From Laccaria trichodermophora (lineage: Eukaryota; Basidiomycota; Agaricomycetes; Agaricales; Hydnangiaceae), in contig JACTVC010000012.1 of assembly GCA_018417955.1 (NCBI GenBank), positions 744,001 to 808,000 of the forward strand: a stretch of 64,000 bases of DNA, in the 5' to 3' direction. The notes beneath the pieces are model-generated. The model was not told where the DNA came from. It made no database searches and was given only the letters and a program-made list of their open reading frames with translations. Each line of letters opens with the position of its first letter. Within the stretch, counting starts at the first letter, position 1. This document shows positions 9,070 to 22,149 of the stretch, in pieces. Both the position numbers and the translations under genes were made by a program.

Positions 9070-12000
9070 ATGCCTACAACGTATCCTGCAGATAAGATCC
9101 GGACCATGCGACCTGATGGACCAGAGGACAAACGGTTCGTGGTTGATGGCAGACGTCTCGTCTACGTCGAACACCGCGATGAACGCTTTCCCTACCTGTA
9201 CGAAGTCGCTACCCATCCCCTGGTACACAACACCGTTGCCGTCAAACGCATCCTCGTGTATATGGTAGACACAGATCCCGCAGCGTTAAAACGCAGAGCA
9301 GAGTGGGAAAACACCTTGTGTGTGCCCCTTGGACCAGACGCTGCAATGTCTCAACATGGTAAGCAAATTAAATTGATCAATGCCGTTGTCTTCAATATTT
9401 TATCACAGGGCTTCTACGCGTCATGGATGGCACCGTCATATATGCTCGCGCATTGAACTGTCCTAAGGATCCAGTGACTGGTTTACAGATGGCAGAATAT
9501 GATGTAATCAATTCGTGGTGCTTTGCAGGGTAGGTAGATTAAGAGAATGTTAATACAATTAAATTGTTCAACGATGTTTCAGAAAACGTCTCCTTAATCC
9601 TGAAGTGGTAGAAGAGTTACATACAGTTCAAGGCCTGATACTGGGCAAATCTGAGGACATGACCAGGGATGCACCAACTAAAAATGACCAAGGGGAATAT
9701 GTAGGGGGTGCTGCCATCGAACGGACTGGTGTTAAAGGCGTGAAGGGTACCCGCTGCTATTCGACTACTTGCACACACCAACATTCTAGGTGCTTGGTTG
9801 GCCCCACGGCACAAGGGAAAGTTTTTTCAGATAATGAAACATCGGAATGGACTGAAGACTTGAAAACCAGAAAACGTTCTGTGAAGGTGAACTAGAACAC
9901 GCTCTATTATGTCTGATGCTATTAACACACAATCTAGGTCCATTCAGATGTCGCTGTCAAGGCTTTGACAATGTTTGCACCAAAATCTTACATTGAAGCA
10001 GTAACCCTTAACGCAGAAGTCACGAACATGCCCAGAGTGGGGTGTGACGAAAACGTAATTACCCCAGCGCAGCAGGTGAATCTTGCGCCAGCCGTAAGAT
10101 TTGAATCGTGCGAAGGTATGTACTATGCAGTTTTTCTTTTTTATAATATATTTATGATTATGATGCAGAGGATGGATTGGTAGGCATGGGAGACTTCGGG
10201 AAAATCGATGGGCATACAGACGATTTTGATACTCCGGGATCCTTTACCTGCATGGTGGCCAACTCTCGGCTGCCTAAAGAATATGAGAGTGGACGATTCC
10301 ATCTTCTTGGCCTTGGATGCTACTTTGTATTAGAATCACTTACTGTCATGTGCTTCTCTGGGTTACGCAAACATGGTGGCACCCCTCCAATCGCGCCTCC
10401 AGGCGTTGAGCCTGCCCCAGATGCATACCGCTTTATGAATGTATGCTACCCTCCTAAGGCCATGATATCCGTTGCTGGTTCCTATGTCCAACCTCTTGCG
10501 TCACTACCAAGTAGACGACAACAAGATGATTTGTTGCTACTAGGACCAGAAATCACATCACAGATGTAGGTCAATAATATCATTGTATCTAGCTTTGTAT
10601 ATTTACATCTTTAATTAGGAACCCTCAACCTCTGCCATTATCAAGCCATGCCAATTGGGCCAACGATGGAATTGTTATTATGGAGAGAAAATCACTTTTC
10701 CGTTTCTTTGTGCGATCGCTCCTTCAACTCTGTGCTTTCCTGCTTGGCCAACTGCCTCGAGTTATGGGAGCAAGGATAGATTCGACGATATTCCTAAGCG
10801 CCTTCTCATTCATTGACACCGATGGGAAGCGCTACTCGTTAGGACCCTGGGTCGGAGCAGAGGATGGTGTGGTCGTCGATACGCCATGTCAAGACAAGTC
10901 AAGTTGGGGTGGAGATATACCCTCATCACCTCTAGACACAGAAGGGTCTCAAGCCGCCAATATACGGAGCGATGGGCCTGAACAACAACCAGAGGCTGAA
11001 CTTCAAATTGATGTGGATCACGTCATTGCTGCACGTCATGGGCGTTGGAACCAATGGTTTGATCACCTTGAGACGCAGAGTAAAGTTATACCAACTCAGT
11101 GGGCACTATTTGAGATGAACGAAGATGGAAAGACACAGTTTGACCTGATTCAGAGTCAATTCTATGCAGGCCCTGGAAAGCCTTTACGAATCAAAAGCAA
11201 GACTGCAACAAAAAGTGAGCATTATGACTGTCATCATTTGCCTTATCTTATTAACCACATGTATTTATTTCAAGCTAATAAGCGGCAGCGCACTGAAGCG
11301 AATGACATGGAAATGGAAAGACTCAAGAAACGTAAGTCACTACCCTATTAATGTCATAACAAATACTGACAGTATGCTCAGGTCAGAAGGGTTCACATGT
11401 TGCATTTCCCCAAAAGCGTGAGTAATATTCTTCTAAGTAGTAAAGAATATGCTGATGTGTTGTAAAGGTGGCGATCTTTTTCATATTCTTCTTGACCCCT
11501 ATGAGTCATTGTCAAAATATGGGAGCAGAAGAGAGGCTGTTGCTGCAGGTGATATAAAGTTAGATTTCCTGGAAAATCATACCATGCTGATGATCGACTT
11601 CTAGCATCTGAAGGGAGTACCCAAAAACTGTTGCTGCCTCCCAGACAAAGTAATTCCAGGGAAGTCGTCTTTCGAAAGTCTGCAAGAATTGAACAAATGC
11701 GCAAAAAAGGCCAATTGATGGATGGTGGAGCAGAAGATGATAACACAGATTCTGGTAGGCAAAAGCATGTCTAGTAATATGATATGAAGTTAATACAGAG
11801 AATAACAAAGATAATGAACGTGCTGCATTGGGGAATGAATTGAATGGAGGGGGCTATCAGAGGGGGCATCTGGGATACGATCATGAAGACCATTCAGATC
11901 CAGATTATGAGGAGGATTTTATGCCCATAGATGATGGGGGCGATATTAGATACTTTAACCCACATCAAACGGGATCCAATGACGATGATCAATTTTCTGA

Positions 12001-14115
12001 CGAGGAGGACCCACCTATATCAGGTGACGAGTCAGGTTCAAAGATGATATACCCTCCTATGGAAATTGACTCAGACTCCGATGACTACGACGACGATGAG
12101 GATCTGGATTTTGTATATTGTAAGTTGATCTTACGTTGAGTTAGCCAGTTATTTGACCACTCATCACATACATAGATGATCATCTTGGCAATTTTTTCAA
12201 GAAACTTGACATGTCTCAGATCGCTTTGGCTCTCAGAGACTTTTCGTTCAGCAAAAACAAGGTCTCTGATAGTTCAATGGTTTTGGGACAAAGCGGATTG
12301 ACTTCATTGGGCAATTCTTTAACGACAATACTTGAACGCCCCACCTCTATAGATGCAGCGCTTGCCATTCCACAGATGTGGCACAACATCAACAACACAA
12401 CTGCAGATATCGAAAGAAGACATCTTGAATCCCGCATATTACGAGCATGCATAATGTGGGCAGCACTTAGTCTGAACATGTGGGTGGAGAATATGATTGA
12501 TAGGGTGCAATCAGGCAAAGCCAATAAGTCATGGGTCAATAAACTGGTGTCCCAGATTGATAACGCACTCAATTCGAAAGCTCCTGTGGGAACAGAGATC
12601 ATATTGAGTTCAGAAGACTTTCTTGCCCAGCTTCCGCCAACTATGTATAAATGGTCCAAACCCCGCTTTACCTATGACACAAAAACAGTCAAAGAGAGAA
12701 TCAAACATATTGCTCATGATACTATTCGAGCATGGCTAAGCTTTCCAAATGACAGGAAGACTGCGATGCAGTGCACATTTCTGCATACTCTTGTATCTCG
12801 CACACATATATCAGTGCTTCTTCTTGACATAGTGTGGGTCGCATATCGCGATCCATTCAAAGTTGTTCTTAACTCATCTGCTGGACGGCATGTATCTCGT
12901 GAACATATGGACAAGTTTAAGAATCGATACTATCTCCACCCTTTTGTTAACATGCAAACGGAGGAATACCAGGCATTGGGCAGACTGAATGAGGAGTTTA
13001 TGGGAGTATTCACAAGTACGCGAATGGGATTAGCAGTTGAGTCTCAACAAAATGTCAGTACTTCACTTTGCTTCATTTTTGATATTCAAATGTTTACAAA
13101 TGTTCAGCAGACTTCACATGGAGGGATTGATGAAGATTATCGAGATGAAACAACCATGCCGCTGCTTACATCTTCAGAACCACGCAGAAAGAAGATGAAA
13201 GTGTTCCTTGACTACTTACGCCATTTGATGCCACTCGTAAAAAATGGCTTTACCTCCTACCTCAATTCCAGTGATCCCATCCTGAAACGTGTTGCTAAAT
13301 CACCTGATCGACTATTGCCCTTCAGACAAATGGCACCTACCATTATCAAAGCTCATACGGTTCTTTATTCAAACAAGGAACGTTTGAGAACCAGAGCAGG
13401 GCTATTCAATGTCTTAATGTTTAGAGGAGTATTCTATGGATCGCCATTTGCGAGCGAAGATCTTGTATGGTTCAACAATCTAGAGGAATGGGAATCATAC
13501 TACAAGAATTCGCAGAAGACCGCACGTGGGTCTGATAAAGAAAAGAAACCTACGAAAGAAAGATACTTTGTCTGCAAGACGGCATACGGGCCAAGTTTAA
13601 CATCTCGAAGTACTGAGGTAGCAGCCGCATACTGGGAAGGATCCAAAGAATGGGTTGGATTTCTGAAACCCAGGCATCGGGCCAAAGAAATTTTCAACTG
13701 GTTCCTGAGAAAGGATAAGCGAGGAAAGAAAATATTCCCTAATATTGGGCCTCTATGTGCCCTTCTCATGCTCGGTGACTTGATTCAAGCAGATGGTGAT
13801 TATTTCCCTATGCCATCATCGGCTGCCTGGGGAGAGCTGGTTCATGAACTGGATAAAGGTGCCAAAAATGGGCTCCTGATCTTGGGCCTATTGGAGGAGA
13901 AAGCAAGATCCACCAATACAATCGATTCATTCTCTGAACTGCATCAATATTTGGATGAAGAGCTAGATGACGAAGAGAAAGCACTCATCGGTTTTAACAC
14001 CATAATGCTGGAGCATGGTTTGTGTAAAAGAGGTCGTATTTTACCAAAGAAGTCTAAGCCCAAAAAGAAAGGGAAGGTCACGACGATGTTGAGCGCCACC
14101 GTGGGGAGTGAGTAG
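9070..14115 (+). CDS. Large multi-exon gene with a 2OG-Fe(II) dioxygenase-like (TET/JBP-like) core
   Basis: Exons that join in phase are 9070-9358, 9409-9529, 9583-9886, 9938-10115, 10169-10565 and 10619-11214. Later exons (about 11.3-12.1 kb) are less certain, and a last long exon covers about 12178-14115. The N-terminal part includes a Cys/His-rich segment (RCYSTTCTHQHSR). Exon 5 has H-T-D at 10213-10221 and, 53 codons after the first His, HGGTPP; between them is a G-F...GRFHLLGLG...V.FSGL pattern. This fits the HxD...H double-stranded beta-helix of 2OG-Fe(II) oxygenases, and resembles basidiomycete TET/JBP-like proteins as I recall them. An acidic linker (about 11880-12120) precedes a 634-aa helical C-terminal region that I do not recognise. 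Start chosen by match to the inverted copy at 29678. Substrate unknown; nucleic-acid oxidation is only an inference. Confidence 0.7.
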
Positions 14116-14901
14116 TAGCTTTAGATGCAACAATTGTAAAAGTTCGCTTTTAGATAAAATAATAGTCATTTAGCATTATTGTTGATATTTTTTTGAGAGG
14201 CTAATAACCTTTGTGTGGCAGTTTCGCCTGCCTTAACTCATTGCTCTACAACGCAGTCTATGACTCAGAATAGCCAAAACTATCTGGACAACACTTCGTT
14301 GATGTATTGGCCAAGCCAAACACCAGGAAAAGCTAATCAAATAACCTTGAAACTACCTCTAACCCTGGCCAGCTAGAACGCCCAAGAAGGAGCGGTTTAC
14401 CGATGACTTTCAAGTTAATTCGCATACTTCCATCATGTCATCTTGGCTAGTCCGAATGCATGTTAGAGACAAACCAAATTCATATAGCATATTCATGACA
14501 TCTCGGCCAGACCGAATGCGTGTTATGTATACGATCTGCTGGACGAGTCGAATTCATGTATGTATTCATGACATCTCGGCTAATCCGAATGCATGTTAGC
14601 TATGGATACGGATACCCAAAGTAAGAGGTGCGTTGCAAACCAATAGATTGTATATCAAAGATCTAAAACAAAAAATAGACATAGCAGCTCGGTCGATTAT
14701 GAGTATAAAGAAATAGGCGCGTATAAAGAAGCAGTTGGCTGAGCAACTATATCTCTAACTGCCACCAATGTTAGTTGAATAACAAGGGGTTTATAGAAAT
14801 CAACGATATGATAAGAGAGCATGGGGCGCCTGAGACAAAGCTTCTACGGAGAAAGCTAGTGAATCGGATATTCAATATGGAAAATGAAAAGTTATCACCA
14901 T
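14116..14901. other. AT-rich intergenic stretch with variant dyads
   Basis: No gene seen. Four dyads of the TTGG-N5-CCAA type occur: TTGGCCAAGCCAA (14307), TTGGCTAGTCCGA (14453), TCGGCCAGACCGA (14513) and TCGGCTAATCCGA (14576). In the last two both half-sites have changed together. Confidence 0.7.
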
Positions 14902-17182
14902 TTATTCCCCTCCATCGGAAAGAACAGCTGCCCAAATGAGATTGAAGCTCAGGGACTTGTCATTTGGGAAGTGGGAGGACTTATACTGTCCTACAGTATA
15001 AGCCACCAGCGCGATCGAGTTAGATGGTACGGTGCGGCCAAAGTGCAGATAGTCTTTCTCCACGCTAGACAAGCCAGAGGGAATAACAATAGGCTTGTCC
15101 AAATTAGTGGCATCAAGGACGGGAACTATATGCACTCATCAGCAGTTGGTTGAAGTTTTAAAAAGTGAAGGACCTTGATCAGAAGCGCCGAGGGTACTGT
15201 ACGTAAATTGCCGTGCGGGGCTATTGTTGCTTGTTGTAGCATCACTTTGAAAAGAGGAGAAGAGGTCCTTTTGAGTACGTTTACGAGGTGATTGGCTGAA
15301 TTTTTCTAAACAAGGAGTTTGTTAACACAGAAATGATACAGATAGTAAGACGTACCCATTCTAGTGGAGAAAGTCAATTCATTATCAACAATCTGTGCTC
15401 GCATAGAGTCCACGTCATGAACCATGCACAGTACAGCTACCATGCGTTCATATTCCAACATCAAAGGAGTTCCAGTGATGAATTTGCTGTATGTATCGCC
15501 AGACGCCTTAGGCGTTTCGGTGTGGTCTTCTCCAACAACAATAAGGGAGACGCAGAGAGCGGGCCGTTTGCGGTCTCTAATATAAACCATACGACTCCCA
15601 CGATCACCAACTTCCCTGCTAGTCAACTGAAATGGATCGATTCGGGACAGGTTGACCACATTCTTTTCACGGTCCATAACAAAGGTGGCGAGGCGTACAA
15701 GATATCTGAAGAAGCAATCATTACTCAAATGAAAGGGTTACATCCGAATGCTAGGTTGCTCACTTTATATCCAATCTTGGGTACGCTTTCTTCAGCTTTG
15801 TCAGGGATGCCATTCCTATGACTTCGCCCGATTCATCATCCTTGGGAGTACCCTTCCAGGAAATGAACGCTTTGCCACTGCAAGCAACATGTCAGATTGA
15901 TAAGAACATGAGCAGGCAACTTACGATGGCAGATTGACCAAAGGAGCACCATATGTCGTCTTCATAAATTTATCGACAAGCGCTGCTTTGAAGATACCGC
16001 ATTTACGGAGCTTTGGGTAACTGGAAAGAGCTCTTAGGATTCATGGTTACAAGATGGCATGATTACGCACGATGGAACGGGATCTCGTACTAGGTCTTCA
16101 AGAAGCACCTCAGATTTTCTGGTATGGTGGATCAGCATTTTTGTTCAAACAAAAGGAATATAATAAGACTTGCTTGATATGCTTCTTTTTTCCTTCAGAA
16201 GGGAGATCATCATCATCACCATCAGACCCCTCCTTGCCACTTTCTTCGTACTTCTCAATCTCTGCTTCATCATCTGCAATTTCCTTTCCAAGTTTACTCA
16301 TTGCCTTCTTGTTGTCAACTAGCATCTTCTTTGCTTTTGCACTACGAATGCTTCAATGAAAGCTGCAATGCCATTGACTGGTCACTCACATCGACTTGTC
16401 AAATTCTTTCCCGTAGGGTACGCTCCTGCACAGGAATTCCGAAGGATAGCTCAGCAATGCAATAATAAATAACTTAATAAAAGGTACTTACTTTTTGGAC
16501 AAGGGAGAAGAATCAAGTTCAACGTCCATTCTGGACAGAAAGTTTAGCGCATTTGTCAAATTTTACCCTCAATGAAAGACACACTCATCTGAGCTCCCAC
16601 GAGAAGAGCTGAAGAAAAATAAGCAAAAGATGGAGTTAACTTTGTGCAATTGTGGACCAACCTGTCGGATACATCCGTCTTCTTGGATGAGACCTTGCTA
16701 GAAGACTTGGAGCGTTTTCCTTTGGGAGTTTTGCGCATTTTTTTAGCAGGAGACTTGACTACAAATGGATCCTCATCGGAATCCTGAGCCGATCTACGGG
16801 TCCTTTTTTTACCAACACTTAACACGTGTCAACTCATAGCGCATATGGCGATTGTTGAAACAAACACTTACGTTTCAGCCTTTGCCGAAGTGGCTTTCAA
16901 CTTCTTCTTCTTGCTTGGTGTAGGTTCTGGAGATCTGTATATATGATTCATGAACGTATATGAACCAAGGAAGATACATACTCTATGGCTTCCTCTTCAG
17001 AAGCTTCAGACCCACTGGTATTTCTGTGTAAAAATGTTGAGCATGAAGCCAAGAGAAATATTGAAATATGTAGAGACGTACTTGTCTTCATCATCATAAT
17101 CACCAGAACCGTTGGAATCGTCGGAGTCGCTCTCAATGAACTCGGCTGTTTTGACAACCTTGCTTCGGCGAGTCGTACGCAT
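14902..17182 (-). CDS. Multi-exon gene for a charged, probably nuclear protein of unknown function
   Basis: Read on the minus strand from ATG at 17182 (MRTTRRSKVVKTAEF...). Short exons separated by introns of about 50-70 nt encode alternating acidic (SDSDDS, DYDDED) and lysine-rich (KKKKLK, KKMRKTPKGKR) stretches, then a coiled acidic segment (about 16200-16330). A more globular C-terminal part (15306-15986, then 14902-15135) includes YLVRLATFVMDREKNVV and VAYTVGQYKSSHFP. Exon borders are approximate. The N-terminal lysine clusters look like nuclear localisation signals. I recognise no domain. Reading frames continue across introns, so it may be a functional host gene. Confidence 0.6.
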
Positions 17183-17838
17183 TGCAAATATGCTTGTAAA
17201 AAACTAAAGAGGAGAAGTTGGAGATAGAGCAGGCACTGGTTTCAATCTTCTTATACATCCCAGTTTACTCCCAGGTTAAGGGGTCAATATATTGAGGACA
17301 AGATGATTATGAAATTGCTGCGACCCACCACCGCATCTATCCTTTTTTTTACTAGTGGCACGCCGCTCATGATCGCCGTTACTGAAACACATCATCCTTG
17401 GCCACAACTATCGACCCTCAATGCTAGTGCGCGATGGATGATCGCCGCAATTTTTTTTTTTTTTTCTCAAAAGATTTTCTGCAATTAAGTTGCATAGCCA
17501 CGTCATTCAATTACCCCTATGACTTTCTACCAGAAACAAGCTATGCAAGTGATTGCCGTTATTGAAATAAATTTTCGATGAGATACATCGGCGATTTCAT
17601 CGCATACTCCTCAATTACTCAAGTCTATTATGTGGAAAAAATGGCGACACATGATGGCCAAGAAAAAATGCAGATTTCATTCTATTATATGGTAAAAGGG
17701 CGACACAAAATGGCTAAAATAAACTGCCATTTGGTTTAATTGGATTACGAAGATGTATTGTCAGAAATTGTAGGAAAACTATGTTGAATGCTGCCTTTGA
17801 ATTTGGGAATGCGTTAGTTGAATAACGATAGAATGCAA
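17183..17838. other. Intergenic, low complexity
   Basis: No gene seen. Contains T-runs, and an imperfect direct repeat around 17625-17740 (TCTATTATRTGG...GGCGACACA...ATGGC) present twice. Confidence 0.6.
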
Positions 17839-19396
17839 TCAAGAAAGAAAAGAAGCATCAATTACAATACGTTGTCGCATCCAGGAACGACCAGAATTTT
17901 CACAAGGCCCACCTCCAAGAGTCCACCGAATATCACACCCCTCATACGATAAAGCCTTATCCTTCTTCTCTCGTAGAATTGATGGATAAAATGTTAGGGC
18001 ACCAACAATGACTGGGAGAGCCATGTGTTCATCAAAGGAGAAGAATAAGCGGTTTGAATCGCTTGTGTGCCTTGAAGTATGAGGACAGGAAGGATCCGCG
18101 CTGCAGACATGTGGCCAGAGTTTTTCATCAAACGAAAAACCACGTTCTCGGTACCTTGTGCGGAAGATAAGATAGAGTGGGTCCAAAATGTTCTGTTCGA
18201 TGAATCTAGGAACCATATTGCCAGCAATAATGCGATGTAGATCCAGTATCTGGGATTGTGTAGGAGATACAACCGAATGTGAAAGTTTGTTGGATGTGAG
18301 GTCTGGATAGGCGCAAAATATGCCATGCTTGTTAATATAGTTCATAGTGTGTGTTGAAGAAGAATGGATGATAGCGGCGACAGGAGAAGGGGAAGATGTC
18401 ATGATCAGATTGACACAAAGGTCACAGTTTGAGCGATGGGTTAACAAGAGGATGCTTGATACACATGGGTTGCCAAGATGCACATTGGACCATGTTTCTG
18501 TAATCTCGTATTGATCCTCAAGCAAGTCTTGATAGAGGTCAAAGGCATGGCGCTGGGGGACATAAATATCAAGGTCATGAGGTTTGAACCTGTTGATGCG
18601 TGCCAGGATGGGAAGTAACGCCACCGAACCACCAATAACGGCATTGTATGTGTCTAGCTTCTTCAAGGTTCGAGCATAGCTAAGGCGGAAACCACGTATC
18701 AGTGACGCGACCCGGTTACAAACATAGACGTTGGCTGTATGGTAGAAATAACGCGATGTGTGTCGTAACTTCATAATAACTGGAAGGGGTAGCTGATCAT
18801 ACAGCATGATTAGCTGTTCTTTGTTGAACGTCAACAAACGAGAAACCGATGGAGTGTAATAACGAGCTAAACAAATATAAATCAGAAGTATGAATGTCTG
18901 AATGGAGAGGAAACGTACGAGGCATGTTGATTTCTTGGATTTTCGATATGACATCATCCAAATGGCGGATAATGTTGTTGATCTCTCGGGAGTGGTGTTT
19001 TGCATATTCCAAGATACTTGACACTGGCAGATTCCACAATTCTGAGCGTGTCAGAAAGTTGAGGACGTGCGTAGGGTTAGACCCAAACAGCAAGCTGGGG
19101 GGTCTAGGGCTGATTAAATAATCAGCTTCTAATAATTGCATCAGCATGTAGTTGCAGCAAGTCGTTATTAAGAACGCACGGAAACCCAGCATGTCAATTT
19201 CATCCAACGTTGTCATGTTGAAGGCATCCAGATCGATGGATGATGGTGGGGAAAGTTCTATGCCAACGGCGATAGCGAGTTTAGAAATCTGAGCATGTAA
19301 GTCATGCAAAAGACTTACGATGATATTGAGGACTTTTAGGTTGATTAGGAGAGCCTTGGATATAAAGAGGCATTGAAAAGACGATGCAGAGGACAC
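17839..19396 (-). CDS. F-box-like plus nucleotidyltransferase-like protein
   Basis: Two exons on the minus strand: from 19396 to about 18917, and from about 18868 to 17839, with an intron starting GTACGTTTCC and ending in TTTAG. The second exon has an F-box-like helix set (YDQLPLPVIMKLRHTSRYFY) and then AVIGGSVALLPIL followed about 20 residues later by HDLDIYVP. The GGS...DLD arrangement is that of the nucleotidyltransferase fold (GG/GS followed by DxD). The C-terminus has conserved-looking CSADPSCPH and WTLGGGPC segments. A role in ubiquitin ligase recruitment or nucleotide transfer is inferred from pattern only. No internal stops. Confidence 0.6.
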
Positions 19397-20271
19397 AGGT
19401 TAGCCAGGTTACACTCATGAGATATATATGCGCATTGATGTTCCACATGCAGGGACAACCAAGAAAAGAATATTGAGAAATTTATGACACGGAGTCGAAA
19501 TTTTCAAGGAGGCCTGAGGAATCGGAGACGAAGATGCCGTGAATAAACTGGTGAGAAACATTCTCTCACACATTCACGGCAATACCATAATCCATACCAT
19601 CGGTACGTAACCCAGTACAAAGATGTCAAAATTGAAATAAAGGTAGAAAGCCGAGTCAGCTTGAAGACCGAAGAATAATCACGTTCAAGCAAGGCTAGTA
19701 CAGGGACAGTTACAGCTAATACAAGTATAGCTAGTACAATGACGGTTACAGCTAACAACAACGTTTAGGTAATGCTCCACTCAGTGAATTTATTTAGGTT
19801 TAGATCCAGAGGTATAGTACCTGACAGCCATAAATTCTGTGGTTGATACTGCCAATCAACATATAAGAAAGGATGTCTCATGACAAACAGAGACAGTTTA
19901 TCGTCAATAAAAGAGGTATATAAAATAGAACAAGCAAGACCGAGTGCTAATCATACTTTAGCTTTTGAAAGTTGATCGACGAGACGGTTGAAAGGCCGAT
20001 CAACATGAAAAGCACAGGGTCGGTTGACAGAATATATCATACGTCTCACACAAATTTGAAGTTTCAATGGGTGCTACTAAATACAGCCTCATTTTGACAG
20101 AATAGGTATAGACAGAAGGGTTGTTAGGACCAAGGAATATTTGTTCAAGTATATGACGGTGACTAGGATCAAGCATGTTCCCATGCATTAGCAACCCTTG
20201 AATGAAATTGACAAGCAATCGTACACGTATTCACAAGTTTTGTTGCTTAGGCATTCACATATACTTTCAAC
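19397..20271. other. Intergenic stretch without recognisable gene
   Basis: AT-rich. A short tandem GCTAGTACA/ACAGCTAA motif is repeated between about 19690 and 19760. Nothing else stands out. Confidence 0.6.
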
Positions 20272-21449
20272 ATGGATGCATTCTATGACAACGATGAAGC
20301 CAGTGAGTAGAGCATATTTACTGCCATTGTGACTGAAAACCAAAAATCCATAGGAGATCTTCTTGAATTCGTAACCAAGGCACGCATTGAGAAAGGCCCA
20401 AAGGTCTGTCAACTATTGACCTTCGATGAGGTTAGCAGCACCTACCTTAGAAGTTCGATGAGTCTACTAATTGACGATATGTAGAAAGATGGGATGGCAC
20501 CATACGCATTTGTGCAATCCATGGAGAAACCTCATTGCTGGAAGCTTGTAAGGATTGAACAGAACACACAAGAACAAGAGGAAGTCGTCCTACGTATCCA
20601 AGGAATCATATGTGACAAGAGCATACCGCCAATTAAAAGGCCATTTGAAATGTACGTTGATGATACTAAAGTCTGTGGTGCCTTCTCAACATATATATAC
20701 ATAGAGAGTCACGAGGCCGGAAATATCTACGTCAAAGCATTATGCTTACAGGATTTGGTTCAGACATAATGAAGAAAGCCATTGAGAATATACATTACAT
20801 CCATGGGTTATTCAATCAGGAATTCACGCAAGGAGAACTCGAGGCTTGGACACCTGGAAGATTCGGCCAGTTTGATGCTATCGACATATCGAACTGCTAC
20901 TTCACCAGACGGAGTGACATGAATGGAGAGATGCCAATCCAATTCAGTCGTGCTATTGATCCAGATGATATATTGACAAATGCGTTATCAAATGACTTCG
21001 TTCATATTCAAGAGAATGTTGTAGAGTATTACGAGGCTGTAAAGAAGGACAACAAAATCAAGTGAGTATATTTCTACTTCTTTGGAAGAATGACTTATAA
21101 CGATGGTTATAGATATATAGATATCAATCCTGGACGTATTCAGAGGGGAGACGTTTTGGAAATTCAAGCTTCATTTATGGTTGTACCACTAAAAGCCAAG
21201 AAATTCAAAATGCTTATCGTGCTAAGAGCGATTACACTTTTAGACAACAGCGCTACCAAAGTGAGTAAAATTTTATTGCCTTACAAGCTTTACTAAAATA
21301 CTTTTGGTGACCAGAACGCAACTATTTCACGACAAATGAGTGGACAGGAAGTACGTCGCATCAGCCAGACCCTAAAGAGAAAGACAGGATACAGTGAGGA
21401 TGAGGATGTAGAAATGCGTGACAAGGTTAGAAGGATGCATATTGATTGA
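20272..21449 (+). pseudogene. Frameshifted member of a common uncharacterised Agaricomycete family
   Basis: Exons 20272-20302, 20354-20430 and 20485-about 20767 join in phase and read MDAFYDNDEA...RPFEMYVDDTKV. At about 20768 the frame stops (CAGACATAATG) and continues one frame over with MKKAIENIHYIHG, then LEAWTPGRFGQFDAIDISNC...GEMPIQFSRAI. Two further exons begin at about 21112 (YIDINPGRIQRGDVLEIQ) and 21315 (NATISRQMSGQ) and end in TGA at 21449. The WTPGRF...IDISNC...F..R..GEMPIQ pattern is one I recall from many mushroom genomes. Function is unknown. One indel breaks it unless an unusual splice rescues the frame. Confidence 0.6.
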
Positions 21450-21529
21450 AATGTATGGTCTATGGCTAGACTACACATATGATTTACGTTGTGAATGTGG
21501 GCTAATTATGAAGCTAACAAAGGCAGATA

Positions 21530-21722
21530 GACTTTGATGAATCAATGTGATTTACTTTTTTTTCGTTGATAAATTATACTTCTTTACATTGAGAGTATAC
21601 CAATCGCCCCGGCAAGGCCGGAGCATGATTGGTATACTATCAATGTAAAGAAGTATAGTTAGTTGCATTGAAGTAAAAAGGAAGCCAAAAAAAAAAGTAA
21701 ATCACATTGATTCATCTAAGTC
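21530..21722. repeat. 193-bp foldback element (MITE-like)
   Basis: Ends GACTTTGATGAATC and GATTCATCTAAGTC are inverted, followed inward by paired GTGATTTACTTTTT tracts and by a second inner palindrome (TACTTCTTTACATTGA...TCAATGTAAAGAAGTA). A GC-rich tip lies at about 21604-21630. No clear target duplication. Confidence 0.75.
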
Positions 21723-22025
21723 CTTCAGCCAAATAGAGCAATAATGAGGCCACAAGGTGAGCGCAGCGAGAACGCGGCAAGCAGAAGCCATGAGTGCAAG
21801 CCATGACACGTGACAACCATGAGATATGATGACAAAGCATACCATGGATCGATAACGCTCTGGAAATGTTGAGGGATGTTTCTAGGACAGGGCTAGCAAA
21901 CAATTTGAGGAGAGAGAGAGCAGAGGCATCACTATTCATATGCTAAGGGTGCTAAAAGCAAATGTTATGCAAAGATTTGGTAGATTTGACTAGAAAATAT
22001 GACGAAGAGGATGAGGCATTCAACC

Positions 22026-22140
22026 GTGGGAAGAAATCATTTTCGTGGGAGAAAGTCAAATTTCAGCGTTACCGCGCTGAAAAAAGTCTCGAGATCCCAG
22101 GTAATAAACGAGTCTCTTCGTAAACTCAGAGGACTCGTAA
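22026..22140 (+). repeat. Copy of the 184-bp hairpin repeat (3' part)
   Basis: Shares the region from GTGGGAAGAAATC through to GACTCGTAA with the tandem copies at 28347-28717. It contains a TTTCAGCG...CGCTGAAA hairpin and ends in the GAGTC...GACTC hairpin followed by TAA. Confidence 0.8.
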
Positions 22141-22149
22141 CATTTCTAT

